Of a stretch of 64,000 bases of DNA, positions 62,948 through 63,688 are shown one piece after another. The notes under the pieces are model-generated. The model saw only the letters and a list, made by a program, of their open reading frames with translations. It made no database searches and had not been told where the DNA came from. This stretch comes from Pelobates cultripes (Eukaryota; Chordata; Amphibia; Anura; Pelobatidae). Made by a program: the position numbers and the translations under genes. Where the stretch lies: positions 359,080,943-359,144,942 of the forward strand of contig OW240913.1 of assembly GCA_933207985.1 (NCBI GenBank). Reading direction: 5' to 3'. The stretch's first letter is position 1; every line of letters begins with the position of its first letter.

Positions 62948-63688
62948 GCATTGACAGGGTTGTCGGTAATAAATATTGAATTCAATTTTAATCTGAGGTT
63001 TTTAGAAAGTACAGAATTGGGATAACAGTACAATGTCAAATAGATTGAACCTGTTTTGTGACAGAAATACTTGTTTTGCTTTGGGTTATTTCCCACAATA
63101 TGTATTTATTTCATAGAGTTAAAATACTTCCTTTGCTTTTAGAGAGTTCTGTCCAGGAACGTACGGCACGTCAGGTTCCAAAAAAACTATGTAACATGAA
63201 TATTGCTGTCAAGCGAATCACAGCTTATTTATTTTCATTTGCTAGTGCATATAAAGGCCTTGAAATATGTTTACACTATCAAACATTATATGTGTATTAC
63301 GTGTGCCATGTTGAGATTTGTTTTACCAACCTATAAATCTAACCTTAGAATAGTGGAGATAGTGGAGGTTTATCATCAGACTAGAATTGAAAATTGCAAA
63401 CCAAAACACCCCATTAAACATAGTACATTCTGTCTGACTTTCATAGACATGTTTAATTACTGGCATTATAAACTGTATATAAATTGGGCCTAGTCAATAG
63501 AGTTTGCTCAGCACAGGAGCAAAGTAATCTTAGATAAGTTGTATTTTATAGAGGACGTTTTATCTTTCCAGGAATTCAGATGCCTCTGGGAGAGAAATCA
63601 ATGTTCAGCTATTTTGTTGATCTGCAAACCGGCAATTTTGTACCTTGGAGCAATTTGATTCCGTCTACAGAGTCTTTAATTCGGAAAG
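7239..63688 (+). CDS. DNAH14: Axonemal dynein heavy chain gene (29 exons, partial), DNAH14-like
   Basis: Dynein heavy chains are ATP-driven minus-end microtubule motors; axonemal members form the arms that bend cilia and flagella. Twenty-nine exons join in frame across 28 introns, all GT-AG, and give about 1,660 residues without a stop. Family hallmarks appear in the right order: linker motifs [10 protein letters not shown] and [20 protein letters not shown]1 Walker [12 protein letters not shown]1 Walker [24 protein letters not shown]2 Walker [10 protein letters not shown], and ILDGPVD. A full heavy chain has about 4,500 residues, so the N-terminal tail start and AAA3 onward lie outside the window. 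DNAH14 is preferred because of [13 protein letters not shown], where most paralogues read YAGR, and the LIPSTESLI stretch before AAA3. DNAH6 is the closest alternative I can recall. The heavy-chain assignment is near certain; the paralogue is probable. Introns are full of transposons, but no exon is visibly disrupted. Confidence 0.9.
7388..8156 (+). repeat. 83-bp tandem array copied from exon 1 end and its splice donor (left part)
   Basis: A unit of 83 bp is repeated head to tail. Each unit holds a copy of the last 21 nt of exon 1, its GTATGT donor, then intron sequence ending in a pyrimidine tract and TTCTAG. Exon-like cassettes lie at 7468-7491, 7551-7574, 7992-8015 and 8075-8098, each 24 nt between AG and GT and reading KDPDYQSK in the host frame. 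Spacing between 7408, 7491 and 7574 is exactly 83. A hAT MITE interrupts the third spacer (7594-7943). A CR1 LINE starts at about 8157 and separates this part from 11285-11390. Confidence 0.93.
7594..7943. mobile_element. hAT-type foldback MITE with 8-bp target duplication
   Basis: The element is near-palindromic. Its ends are TAGAGATGTCGCGAAC and GTTCGCGACATCTCTA. It is flanked by identical 8-bp copies of GTGATGTA at 7586-7593 and 7944-7951, the duplication length made by hAT transposases. It carries no open frame for a transposase. It sits inside the 83-bp array, so it is younger than that part of the array. A related element lies at 62222-62612. Confidence 0.9.
8221..9739 (-). pseudogene. 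CR1 reverse transcriptase (broken)
   Basis: The main frame (8221-9417) shows [34 protein letters not shown], the FADD catalytic box at 9019-9030, and [20 protein letters not shown] near the end. An upstream piece of the domain ([19 protein letters not shown]) is at 9530-9739 in another frame. Frameshifts near 9420 and 9530 disrupt the protein. Confidence 0.87.
10002..11003 (-). pseudogene. CR1 endonuclease
   Basis: The 333-residue frame includes [62 protein letters not shown] and [13 protein letters not shown]. All expected endonuclease motifs, including the final SDH, are present, so this domain is better preserved than the one at 3720-4583. It is not joined in frame with the downstream reverse transcriptase. 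Confidence 0.87.
11285..11390 (+). repeat. 83-bp tandem array (right remnant after CR1 insertion)
   Basis: The array resumes after the CR1. The copy at about 11287-11311 is a degraded exon-like segment (CAACCTAGATTATC...) that still ends AAG|GTATGT at 11311/11312. The next unit begins at 11371 (AAGGACCCAGAT) after a TTCTAG acceptor-like end, and then diverges. Confidence 0.88.
11391..12090. other. Intron 1 remainder, nothing recognised
   Basis: Ordinary AT-rich intron sequence from the end of the 83-bp array to the exon 2 acceptor. Confidence 0.65.
12091..12438 (+). CDS. DNAH14: Dynein heavy chain exon 2 (tail)
   Basis: The exon has 348 nt, 116 codons, phase 0 at both ends. The acceptor is TTCATAG (12084-12090) and the donor GAT|GTAAGT. 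It encodes a helical tail segment beginning [19 protein letters not shown], with many heptad-like leucines and charged residues, as in the bundled-helix tail that binds intermediate and light chains in the family. Confidence 0.85.
12439..12939. other. Intron 2
   Basis: AT-rich intron with an A run at 12824-12840 and degraded traces of interspersed AT-rich repeat at 12610-12800. Confidence 0.65.
12940..13281 (+). CDS. DNAH14: Dynein heavy chain exon 3 (tail)
   Basis: The exon has 342 nt, 114 codons, phase 0 at both ends. The acceptor is TTATTTTAG and the donor AAG|GTATGT. It encodes [20 protein letters not shown] and continues as amphipathic helix typical of the dynein tail just ahead of the linker. 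The stretch [20 protein letters not shown] corresponds to a region that precedes the linker in axonemal heavy chains. Confidence 0.88.
13282..13709. other. Intron 3 start, purine-rich stretch
   Basis: The plus strand is purine-rich at 13358-13495 (GGAGG and GGGAAGGG runs). No coding signal was seen. Confidence 0.6.
13710..13855. mobile_element. Short MITE with ATTTATCAAGG ends
   Basis: The left end reads TGATTTATCAAGGCAAAAAC and the right end gives the complement TGTATCAAGGTAAAAATGGG. The interior has no coding frame. The class is not clear. Confidence 0.5.
14312..14714 (+). CDS. DNAH14: Dynein heavy chain exon 4 (tail to linker)
   Basis: The exon has 403 nt, starts in phase 0 and ends in phase 1 (AAA G|GTAAGT). 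The acceptor is TTTTATCAG. It encodes [20 protein letters not shown] and, further on, [20 protein letters not shown] followed by a helix ending TLIMLEK. The LLWES...W pattern is the usual entry to the DHC_N2 linker domain. Confidence 0.92.
15217..15407 (+). CDS. DNAH14: Dynein heavy chain exon 5 (linker start)
   Basis: The exon has 191 nt and completes the Gly codon begun in exon 4, giving [20 protein letters not shown]. It then reads [15 protein letters not shown], the strongest hallmark of the linker N-terminus (LRNP, RHW). It ends in phase 0 at AAG|GTATGT. The linker is the mechanical lever that docks onto the AAA ring during the power stroke. Confidence 0.96.
15408..16894. other. Intron 5, nothing recognised up to the minisatellite
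   Basis: No family was recognised. The frame at 16318-16638 has no protein family features and is likely chance. Confidence 0.55.
16895..17127 (+). repeat. Minisatellite, about 32-bp units, then (CA)n
   Basis: The units are variants of CACCACAAGCAGCCTCCC plus CAAACACACA, repeated seven or so times, followed by a CA run at 17106-17127. Long frames across it on both strands are composition artefacts. Confidence 0.9.
18258..18503 (+). CDS. DNAH14: Dynein heavy chain exon 6 (linker)
   Basis: The exon has 246 nt, 82 codons, phase 0 at both ends. The acceptor is TTTCTGCAG and the donor AAG|GTACCT. It reads [20 protein letters not shown] and [17 protein letters not shown], matching the linker segment in which a helix of the form A..E..LE..L...W is followed by a short beta stretch. 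Confidence 0.93.
18646..18767 (+). CDS. DNAH14: Dynein heavy chain exon 7 (linker)
   Basis: The exon has 122 nt, starts in phase 0 and ends in phase 2 (CAG AG|GTAAAA). It encodes [20 protein letters not shown] and [15 protein letters not shown], the conserved W..CQ..WLYLE.IF linker signature. The intron before it is only 142 nt; the one after it is about 7 kb and holds the Penelope-like element. Confidence 0.95.
19235..19342 (+). repeat. Three 36-bp tandem repeats
   Basis: GAGTGTACATTGAT(T/A)(C)TGG plus TTTATTGTATTTGATT is repeated three times, 36 bp each, with one or two differences. It lies in intron 7. Confidence 0.92.
19620..20129. mobile_element. T2-type MITE, decayed, reverse copy
   Basis: The stretch matches the element at 55420-55955 read backward, e.g. 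CCCCATAGGAAAGCATTTAATC, GTGAGGACGTCCAGCGTCAG and CCAGACCACTTCTATTAG. Its right end is TGTCCCTTCAA, one base off TTAA. The left end has decayed. Confidence 0.72.
20130..20426. mobile_element. T2-type MITE half
   Basis: The text AAAGTGATTTAACTCCTAAATGG to ATGATCTATACACC and the end GTGCCTTTAA match the complement of the left half of the MITE at 37795-38290. The other half is absent; it abuts the previous MITE without a spacer. Confidence 0.68.
21352..21967 (+). mobile_element. CR1 LINE 3' fragment, inserted in Penelope-like element
   Basis: A plus-strand CR1 3' end runs from [20 protein letters not shown] to the tail TTCTATGTTTCCATGTTTC. It contains a 72-bp TTAA MITE at 21752-21823. Its left edge cuts the Penelope-like arm after ACGCG at 21351, and that arm resumes at 21968. 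Confidence 0.9.
21752..21823. mobile_element. 72-bp TTAA MITE (piggyBac-like), copy 1
   Basis: The ends are CCCCTTAAGGAC and GTCCTTAAGGGG. TTAA flanks it at 21748-21751 and 21824-21827. Other CR1 copies read AAGGAGTTTAAGCATGC at the site, i.e. a single TTAA, so insertion duplicated that tetranucleotide, the rule for piggyBac transposases. It has no coding capacity. Confidence 0.88.
22691..23557 (+). pseudogene. Penelope-like RT end plus GIY-YIG endonuclease (broken)
   Basis: The frame starts [20 protein letters not shown] and includes the segment through [11 protein letters not shown], typical of the region after the palm in PLE reverse transcriptases. A stop (23204-23206) follows, and the same frame resumes with [10 protein letters not shown], a Cys cluster, then [20 protein letters not shown] at about 23380-23440, the GIY-YIG nuclease signature. 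The frame then decays near 23500. PLE endonucleases cut the target for retrotransposition. The upstream RT catalytic part is missing. Confidence 0.8.
24246..24272 (+). ncRNA. Truncated hammerhead-like core, right PLE arm
   Basis: The right arm carries the conserved CTGACGA at 24252-24258 and the start of stem II (AGCC...TATGG), after which the sequence changes to unrelated text (ATGGCTATCTC). The GAAA and stem III halves are absent, so the ribozyme would be incomplete. Confidence 0.5.
24273..25452. other. Intron 7 right part, nothing recognised
   Basis: Unique-looking AT-rich sequence between the Penelope-like element and the T2-like end. Confidence 0.6.
25453..25660. mobile_element. T2-like MITE end (fragment)
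   Basis: The fragment starts TTAAAGGGGTACCGTCAC at 25453, a TTAAAGGRR-like terminus, and continues AT-rich. No matching right end was found before exon 8 at 25724. Confidence 0.45.
25724..25895 (+). CDS. DNAH14: Dynein heavy chain exon 8 (linker)
   Basis: The exon has 172 nt. Its first base completes an Arg codon with exon 7, then [20 protein letters not shown] follows, the expected continuation of the linker (QLP.E...F..VD..W..IM). The acceptor is TTATCAG and the donor GAG|GTAAGT, phase 0. Confidence 0.95.
25896..27052. other. Intron 8, nothing recognised
   Basis: AT-rich intron. The small frames at 26518-26868 show no family features. Confidence 0.6.
27053..27157 (+). CDS. DNAH14: Dynein heavy chain exon 9 (linker)
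   Basis: The exon has 105 nt, 35 codons, phase 0 at both ends. It encodes [20 protein letters not shown] and [23 protein letters not shown] is one of the most conserved linker motifs in all dynein heavy chains. The acceptor is ACTTGGCAG and the donor CAG|GTAAGA. Confidence 0.97.
27259..27377 (+). CDS. DNAH14: Dynein heavy chain exon 10 (linker)
   Basis: The exon has 119 nt, starts in phase 0 and ends in phase 2. It encodes [17 protein letters not shown] and [15 protein letters not shown]. It continues exon 9 as the usual linker order: SK....V..HL.K.F..I..L.F, then SAEGE.V. The preceding intron is only 101 nt. Confidence 0.94.
27468..27542 (+). CDS. DNAH14: Dynein heavy chain exon 11 (linker)
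   Basis: The exon has 75 nt. It completes a Lys codon and encodes [20 protein letters not shown], matching the conserved V...G.VE.WL..LE..M linker motif. It ends in phase 2 at GTG AAG AA|GTAAGT. The acceptor is CCTCTTGTAG. Confidence 0.96.
28005..28092 (+). CDS. DNAH14: Dynein heavy chain exon 12 (linker)
   Basis: The exon has 88 nt. It completes a Lys codon, then reads [20 protein letters not shown] and HPGQVVLVV. The R..WV..HPGQ.V element is a standard linker segment, here with [10 protein letters not shown]. The donor is GTG|GTAAGT, phase 0. Confidence 0.93.
28250..28475 (+). repeat. Diverged tandem duplication of about 115 bp
   Basis: Two copies share ACAAACAGTAAAATT, CTCATGTCTA, GTATGCTGCT and GAGTAATATT motifs, at about 28250-28364 and 28365-28475. 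It ends six bases before the acceptor of exon 13. Confidence 0.75.
28482..28732 (+). CDS. DNAH14: Dynein heavy chain exon 13 (linker end)
   Basis: The exon has 251 nt, starts in phase 0 and ends in phase 2 (ATA AG|GTAGAA). The donor GTAGAA departs from the usual GTAAGT, so it is the weakest donor in the set. It reads [20 protein letters not shown] and [20 protein letters not shown], matching the linker C-terminal region (Q..WT......L, then K...E.L....HARD). Confidence 0.92.
28733..30109. other. Intron 13 left part, nothing recognised
   Basis: No repeat family recognised before the L2 tail at 30110. Confidence 0.6.
30110..32202 (-). mobile_element. L2 LINE, minus strand, 5'-truncated
   Basis: The 3' end (left on the plus strand) has ATT repeats followed by TATTTATATAGCGCCATC, the usual L2 tail of amphibians. 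The body carries a reverse transcriptase in two frames, 30534-32006 and 30249-30524. The 5' end is cut near 32202. It fills much of intron 13. Confidence 0.88.
30249..32006 (-). pseudogene. L2 reverse transcriptase (frameshifted)
   Basis: The long frame includes [60 protein letters not shown] and [14 protein letters not shown], with the catalytic CADD box at 30864-30875. A frameshift near 30530 separates a C-terminal piece ([20 protein letters not shown]). The single break suggests a relatively young copy, but it lacks the endonuclease and cannot be active. Confidence 0.87.
32788..33005. repeat. GGGTTATTCACTAAA-type interspersed repeat
   Basis: The stretch starts GGGGGTTATTCACTAAAC and ends with the inverse form ATTTAGCGAATAAACCC followed by CTGATTCGCTAAAC. 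Similar inverted ends occur at 43470-43668 and 48513-48640. It looks like a MITE family with short AT-rich bodies. It lies just upstream of exon 14. Confidence 0.5.
33081..33312 (+). CDS. DNAH14: Dynein heavy chain exon 14: AAA1 Walker A
   Basis: The exon has 232 nt. It completes an Arg codon and reads [20 protein letters not shown], then [19 protein letters not shown], then [30 protein letters not shown] is the P-loop of AAA1, the main ATP-hydrolysis site that drives motility; the catalytic-loop Lys and Thr are intact. The acceptor is TTTTACAG and the donor AAA|GTAAGT, phase 0. Confidence 0.98.
33474..33965 (+). repeat. (CATC/CCAT)n tetranucleotide microsatellite, about 490 bp
   Basis: Degenerate CCAT, CTAT and CCGT tetramers run without a break, with larger repeats of TCCCTCTGTCCATCCATCTA inside. 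The apparent proteins rich in His-Pro-Ser-Ile are artefacts. It lies in intron 14. Confidence 0.97.
34107..34160 (+). CDS. DNAH14: Dynein heavy chain exon 15 (AAA1)
   Basis: This small 54-nt exon of 18 codons is phase 0 at both ends. It encodes [18 protein letters not shown], the strand after the P-loop helix in AAA1 ([17 protein letters not shown] in relatives). The acceptor is TTCTCATAG and the donor AAG|GTAATT. Confidence 0.97.
34293..35240 (-). mobile_element. L2 LINE fragment, minus strand
   Basis: This 0.95-kb 3' fragment begins with ATT repeats and TTTATATAGCGCCAACAG, and encodes the terminal part of the reverse transcriptase ([32 protein letters not shown]). It is a different subfamily from the copy at 30110-32202. 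It lies 130 bp after exon 15. Confidence 0.87.
35565..35895 (+). repeat. AT-rich degenerate tandem repeat
   Basis: Variants of AATGCAATAAGTTAATAA and AATGAAATCAGCTAATAG alternate with irregular spacing in intron 15. Confidence 0.8.
36490..36635 (+). CDS. DNAH14: Dynein heavy chain exon 16: AAA1 Walker B
   Basis: The exon has 146 nt, starts in phase 0 and ends in phase 2. It encodes [20 protein letters not shown] and [30 protein letters not shown] is the AAA1 Walker B, with the catalytic Asp-Glu pair intact, so AAA1 looks hydrolysis-competent. The acceptor is GTCTTCTAG and the donor AG|GTATTG. Confidence 0.98.
36787..37260 (-). mobile_element. CR1 3' remnant of the older family
   Basis: The text CCATCAAGTTCAACCTTGAAATTC and TTGATTCAAAAGAAGGCAC matches the 3' region at 103-251 and 1768-2110. 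Later parts match the C-terminal coding end of the reverse transcriptase (CCCCTCTGAGGCGATGTTC) in decayed form. No frame survives. Confidence 0.75.
37795..38290. mobile_element. T2-type MITE (TTAAAGGGAC ends)
   Basis: The element starts TTAAAGGGACACTATAG and ends GTTGTCCCTTTAA, with TTAA at both ends (37795-37798 and 38287-38290). The TTAAAGGRR terminus defines T2-type MITEs of the piggyBac group, best known from Xenopus. It has no coding frame. The second half of a related copy is at 20130-20426. Confidence 0.85.
38788..38856 (+). CDS. DNAH14: Dynein heavy chain exon 17: AAA1 sensor I
   Basis: The exon has 69 nt, with codons split at both ends. It encodes [20 protein letters not shown] and NPG. 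ITMNPG is the sensor-I motif of AAA1, with Asn intact. The acceptor is TTTCCTGCAG and the donor GG|GTAAGT. Confidence 0.97.
38857..40117. other. Intron 17, nothing recognised
   Basis: AT-rich, with T and A runs near 39300 and 39890-39990. Confidence 0.6.
40118..40215. mobile_element. Fragment of the CAGGGGTAGGC hAT-like MITE family
   Basis: The stretch begins CAGGGGTAGGCTACCTTTG and contains CATTATGCTTTGCCAG and GCATTATGGGAGATGTAG, the same inverted core as the element at 6885-7021. Similar short traces are at 40530-40560, 41360-41410 and 52950-53025. The ends are not resolved. Confidence 0.5.
40898..41084 (+). CDS. DNAH14: Dynein heavy chain exon 18 (AAA1)
   Basis: The exon has 187 nt. It reads [20 protein letters not shown], then [18 protein letters not shown] and [16 protein letters not shown]. 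The arginine-rich ELPDNLK..FRP segment is universal in AAA1. YGGR instead of the common YAGR is the main clue for DNAH14. The acceptor is TTTATCCAG and the donor CAG|GTAGGT, phase 0. Confidence 0.97.
41085..42067. other. Intron 18
   Basis: A short stretch at 41360-41410 (GAACTACAGTTCCCATAATTCC) is a trace of the hAT-like MITE family. The rest is unrecognised. Confidence 0.55.
42068..42147 (+). CDS. DNAH14: Dynein heavy chain exon 19 (AAA1 end)
   Basis: The exon has 80 nt, starts in phase 0 and ends in phase 2. It encodes [20 protein letters not shown] followed by [19 protein letters not shown] is the AAA1 C-terminal helix motif. The acceptor is CCTGGTTTAG and the donor AG|GTATGT. The next intron is about 7.2 kb and contains the ORF1-only L1. 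Confidence 0.97.
42570..43390 (-). mobile_element. Possible solo LTR or LTR-like repeat
   Basis: On the minus strand it reads ...TCAATAAAATTAATTCC and ends TGTTACA, an AATAAA box 20 bp before a TG/CA-type end. The right edge may be at TTCACA near 43390 (TGTGAA on the minus strand). The body is GC-richer than its surroundings. No target duplication or coding part was found. Confidence 0.35.
43480..43668. repeat. GGTATTCACTATAG-type repeat
   Basis: GGTATTCACTATAGTG opens and GGGTTATTCACTACAATC closes a stretch with inverted AATTCAAAGTGAATTC and AAAATTCACTTTGG segments. It belongs with the GGGTTATTCACTAAA group, not further classified. Confidence 0.45.
44411..44816 (+). mobile_element. CR1 LINE 3' fragment
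   Basis: The fragment encodes [20 protein letters not shown] and [20 protein letters not shown] and ends with the ATTCTATGTTTC tail. Its sequence AAGGAGTTTAAGCATGC is the empty form of the site that carries the TTAA MITE in the copy at 21352-21967. Confidence 0.9.
44817..46178. other. Intron 19 middle, nothing recognised
   Basis: AT-rich sequence between the CR1 fragment and the left target duplication of the L1. Confidence 0.6.
46060..46098 (+). repeat. (AAT)n microsatellite
   Basis: A short AAT run (CCAATAATAATAATAATAAC) in intron 19. Confidence 0.9.
46195..48246 (-). mobile_element. ORF1-only L1 element with 16-bp target duplication
   Basis: The element is flanked by identical 16-bp copies of GTATATGATTATCTGT (46179-46194 and 48247-48262). 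On the minus strand it starts GAGGGGGCGGAGCTAGC, then a short 5' UTR, then one long ORF1 (46974-48092), then about 0.8 kb of untranslated sequence ending AATAAAGAATTATAG. No reverse transcriptase region is present. It is complete at both ends yet lacks ORF2. Confidence 0.88.
46974..48092 (-). CDS. L1 ORF1 protein (RNA-binding, intact frame)
   Basis: The 372-residue frame is uninterrupted. About residues 110-190 (from [20 protein letters not shown] to the [16 protein letters not shown] segment) look like a coiled coil. This is followed by NIKIRGVPE, the start of the RNA-recognition domain of L1 ORF1, and a C-terminal domain with [16 protein letters not shown] and [13 protein letters not shown]1 ORF1 forms trimers that bind the element's RNA. 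The start is at Met for a minus-strand reading beginning [20 protein letters not shown]. Whether it is expressed is unknown. Confidence 0.8.
   Translation of the reverse strand: MPFMQKSGTKRRAKGTGAYHTHEQTLNRELTSWLGTSLYSADADFYPQEEMGRRSQKAAQNNVLPHRDISSMLQTPKQQRTRTATAASPERSENGDSTYSTDQAATVNATMQPAEELTPATKQDIQIMLTGLQRNLQLMWQADLKGLATEVQAVSARTQAAEQEVRDLRQDLTSLKDTVTQLQKAQTNVNRQINVLEDRGKRKNIKIRGVPEVVPLEELPHYIRRLVASLLPNKHAKHFTFDGVYRIAKPRLAPQAAPRDVILRCQSLTDKIALMTAAKGKSPHDFETHQLTFFQDLSRETLLWQKSLQPVTSTLQTAGIAYRWATPRALWVTKGDNHYKISSLGEAPALMASLGIPRDSTDIPAEHPVTVP
48646..48850 (+). repeat. (TG/TATG)n microsatellite
   Basis: A run of GTGTATGTATATGTG-type repeats in intron 19. Open frames over it are artefacts. 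Confidence 0.95.
49150..49277. mobile_element. MITE fragment abutting exon 20 acceptor
   Basis: The text GGGGACAGTGTTACGGGCAA and CACCATAACTACTACAG recurs in shortened form at 36720-36785 and 58180-58210, so it is part of an interspersed family. It ends at a run of T that forms the pyrimidine tract of exon 20. Confidence 0.45.
49304..49478 (+). CDS. DNAH14: Dynein heavy chain exon 20 (AAA1-AAA2 connector)
   Basis: The exon has 175 nt. It completes an Arg codon, then [40 protein letters not shown] and FPGI. The pattern E...LI.A......PKFL..D..LF..I..DLFPG is characteristic of the link between AAA1 and AAA2. The acceptor follows a run of about 18 T at 49278-49295. Confidence 0.96.
49609..50060 (+). 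repeat. 25-bp minisatellite, about 18 units
   Basis: The unit is GTACAGTGAGAGTTTG plus ATAATTCAG, with common variants GGTAATTCAG and GTACAATG. It starts about 130 bp after exon 20. There are no spacers, which separates it from a CRISPR array. Confidence 0.95.
50061..50635. other. Intron 20 right part, nothing recognised
   Basis: Unique-looking sequence with a good polypyrimidine tract before exon 21. Confidence 0.6.
50636..50725 (+). CDS. DNAH14: Dynein heavy chain exon 21 (before AAA2)
   Basis: The exon has 90 nt, 30 codons, phase 0 at both ends. It encodes [20 protein letters not shown] and [10 protein letters not shown], corresponding to the conserved helix pair ahead of the AAA2 P-loop (K..QL.E......RHG). 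The acceptor is ATTTCTCAG and the donor GTG|GTAAGT. Confidence 0.95.
51272..51343. mobile_element. 72-bp TTAA MITE (piggyBac-like), copy 2
   Basis: The element has the same length and termini as the copy at 21752-21823 but lies in the opposite orientation (ACATGACATGTGTGACATG ahead of CTGATTCCCTTTTATTCC). TTAA flanks it at 51268-51271 and 51344-51347. It lies in intron 21, about 0.2 kb before exon 22. Confidence 0.87.
51566..51679 (+). CDS. DNAH14: Dynein heavy chain exon 22: AAA2 Walker A
   Basis: The exon has 114 nt, phase 0 at both ends. It reads [20 protein letters not shown] and [21 protein letters not shown] is the AAA2 P-loop; AAA2 binds ATP but is generally regulatory. The acceptor is GATTTATAG and the donor CTG|GTAAAG. 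Confidence 0.98.
51680..53183. other. Introns 22 and 23 (exon 23 lies between)
   Basis: AT-rich, with a T run at 51884-51899 and a hAT-like MITE trace at 52950-53025. Exon 23 (52304-52471) is inside this interval. Confidence 0.55.
52304..52471 (+). CDS. DNAH14: Dynein heavy chain exon 23 (AAA2)
   Basis: The exon has 168 nt, phase 0 at both ends. It encodes [20 protein letters not shown], then [20 protein letters not shown] and [14 protein letters not shown]....GELYGE.N..T.EW.DG is the AAA2 signature. The chosen acceptor is TTCAATTCAAG at 52293-52303, an AAG acceptor with a fair pyrimidine tract; a slightly different start is possible because the first few residues are variable in the family. 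Confidence 0.93.
53184..53286 (+). CDS. DNAH14: Dynein heavy chain exon 24: extra loop in AAA2
   Basis: The exon has 103 nt, phase 0 in and phase 1 out. The acceptor is GTTATTACAG and the donor AAA T|GTAAAG. It encodes [20 protein letters not shown] and [14 protein letters not shown], polar and low in hydrophobics. In dyneins I can recall, the segment in exon 23 runs almost directly into the Walker B strand in exon 25, so this is an insertion. It is needed for the frame: exon 23 ends in phase 0 while exon 25 starts needing one base. It is supported by splice signals and phase, not by homology. Confidence 0.75.
53641..54893 (-). mobile_element. CR1 LINE, minus strand, 5'-truncated
   Basis: The copy has its tail near 53641 (CATAGAAACATAG) and its 5' break at about 54893, followed by AAATAAATAAATAAATG. 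It includes [20 protein letters not shown], the [14 protein letters not shown] C-terminal region and the trailing 3' UTR, with frameshifts around 54460 and 54570. It ends about 50 bp before the acceptor of dynein exon 25. Confidence 0.9.
54945..55162 (+). CDS. DNAH14: Dynein heavy chain exon 25: AAA2 Walker B
   Basis: The exon has 218 nt. It reads [20 protein letters not shown], then [20 protein letters not shown] and [14 protein letters not shown]. This is the AAA2 Walker B (ILDGPVD), the NTVLDD element and the SPATVSRC motif, all strongly conserved. It starts with two bases completing a codon begun in exon 24 and ends in phase 0 at ATG|GTAAGA. A CR1 fragment ends only about 50 bp before the acceptor. 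Confidence 0.98.
55420..55955. mobile_element. T2-type MITE, second subfamily
   Basis: The element starts TTAAAGGGACACTGTAGG and ends CTATAAGATCCCTTTAA, with TTAA at 55420-55423 and 55952-55955. Inside are inverted stretches such as CCCCATAGGAAAGC and its complement. A reverse, more decayed copy is at 19620-20129. Confidence 0.85.
56176..56428 (+). CDS. DNAH14: Dynein heavy chain exon 26 (AAA2 lid)
   Basis: The exon has 253 nt, starts in phase 0 and ends in phase 1 (CAG A|GTGAGT). It encodes [20 protein letters not shown], a short helix, then [21 protein letters not shown]...L.W.P...TW is the usual start of the AAA2 small domain, and the last helix corresponds to the N.V..LC.L...L element. 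Confidence 0.95.
56429..57689. other. Intron 26 and start of intron 27 (exon 27 lies between)
   Basis: A short MITE end (TTGGTGCTTACACTGTCTC at about 56580) is in intron 26. The rest is AT-rich with no recognised family. Exon 27 (56892-57006) is inside this interval. Confidence 0.5.
56892..57006 (+). CDS. DNAH14: Dynein heavy chain exon 27 (AAA2-AAA3 variable loop)
   Basis: The exon has 115 nt. It completes an Ile codon, then [20 protein letters not shown] and a Ser-rich tail ending SLKRR, phase 2. This stretch is a variable loop inside the AAA2 small domain. The acceptor is TATCTTGCAG and the donor AG|GTTAGT. Its place is fixed by phase with exons 26 and 28. Confidence 0.85.
57690..58231. 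mobile_element. T2-type MITE, decayed
   Basis: The left end is worn (AAAAGGAATATCAATATG, then CTATAGTGTTAAAG). The right end is AGTGCCCCTTTAA. The interior has long inverted stretches such as TGCATTGAATTGATGCATC and AGAGCGTGGAGACC. It fits the T2 group, in intron 27. Confidence 0.6.
58812..59041 (+). CDS. DNAH14: Dynein heavy chain exon 28 (AAA2-AAA3)
   Basis: The exon has 230 nt. It reads [20 protein letters not shown], then [15 protein letters not shown] and [20 protein letters not shown]. The F.F...W..GG element is conserved ahead of AAA3 in all dyneins (F.FS..WS.GG). It ends in phase 1 at TAT G|GTAAGT. The acceptor is TTGCTTGTAG. Confidence 0.95.
59318..60455 (+). mobile_element. Tc1-type transposon, decayed
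   Basis: The ends read CACTGATCAGCCACAC and, complemented, GGATCAGCCACAACATT, with TA on both sides (59316-59317 and about 60456). The terminal repeats are short (about 25 bp). Inside is a broken transposase on the plus strand. The end sequence belongs to a Tc1 group widespread in fishes and other vertebrates. Confidence 0.87.
59895..60425 (+). pseudogene. Tc1 transposase C-terminal part
   Basis: The frame shows [20 protein letters not shown] and [20 protein letters not shown], i.e. the second catalytic Asp (LDN) and the Glu (IEHLWD) of the DDE nuclease. Upstream coding is fragmented and the first catalytic Asp region is disrupted. It cannot transpose itself. Confidence 0.83.
60904..61371 (+). 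repeat. Duplicated 121-bp catalytic segment inside Tc1
   Basis: Positions 60904-61024 and 61251-61371 match at 118 of 121 bases by direct comparison. The segment encodes the [20 protein letters not shown] region. The left copy replaces the missing middle of the transposase gene. Confidence 0.93.
61024..61494 (+). pseudogene. Tc1 transposase C-terminal half
   Basis: The frame [40 protein letters not shown] and [20 protein letters not shown] shows the second catalytic Asp (DNDPKH) and the Glu (PIEMLW). The N-terminal DNA-binding domain and first catalytic Asp are missing. The C-terminal part itself is well preserved. Confidence 0.87.
61782..61822 (+). repeat. (AT)n microsatellite
   Basis: An AT dinucleotide run of about 40 bp in intron 28, just right of the Tc1 element. 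Confidence 0.95.
62222..62612. mobile_element. hAT-type foldback MITE, second copy
   Basis: The ends are TAGTGATGTCCCGAACGG and CCGTTCGGGACATCACTC, flanked by the 8-bp duplication GTCCTCAC at 62214-62221 and 62613-62620. The interior is palindromic and shares the stretch from GTCATCATTGAGTAAAC to CAGCAGACCCTCCC with the copy at 7594-7943, so the two are one family with diverged tips. It lies in intron 28, about 0.95 kb before exon 29. Confidence 0.88.
62621..63571. other. Intron 28 right part
   Basis: AT-rich intron with a TG/TA microsatellite. The frames at 63058-63493 have no family features. Confidence 0.6.
62914..62946 (+). repeat. (TG)n(TA)n microsatellite
   Basis: GTGTGTGTGTG followed by a TATATATA run in intron 28. 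Confidence 0.93.
63572..63688 (+). CDS. DNAH14: Dynein heavy chain exon 29 (approach to AAA3)
   Basis: The exon has 117 nt. It completes a Gly codon, then [20 protein letters not shown] and [18 protein letters not shown], phase 1 at AAA G|GTAAGA. W...IP....L corresponds to the segment that in most dyneins reads W...VPT.DT.RY just before the AAA3 P-loop. The P-loop itself lies beyond the window. Confidence 0.94.
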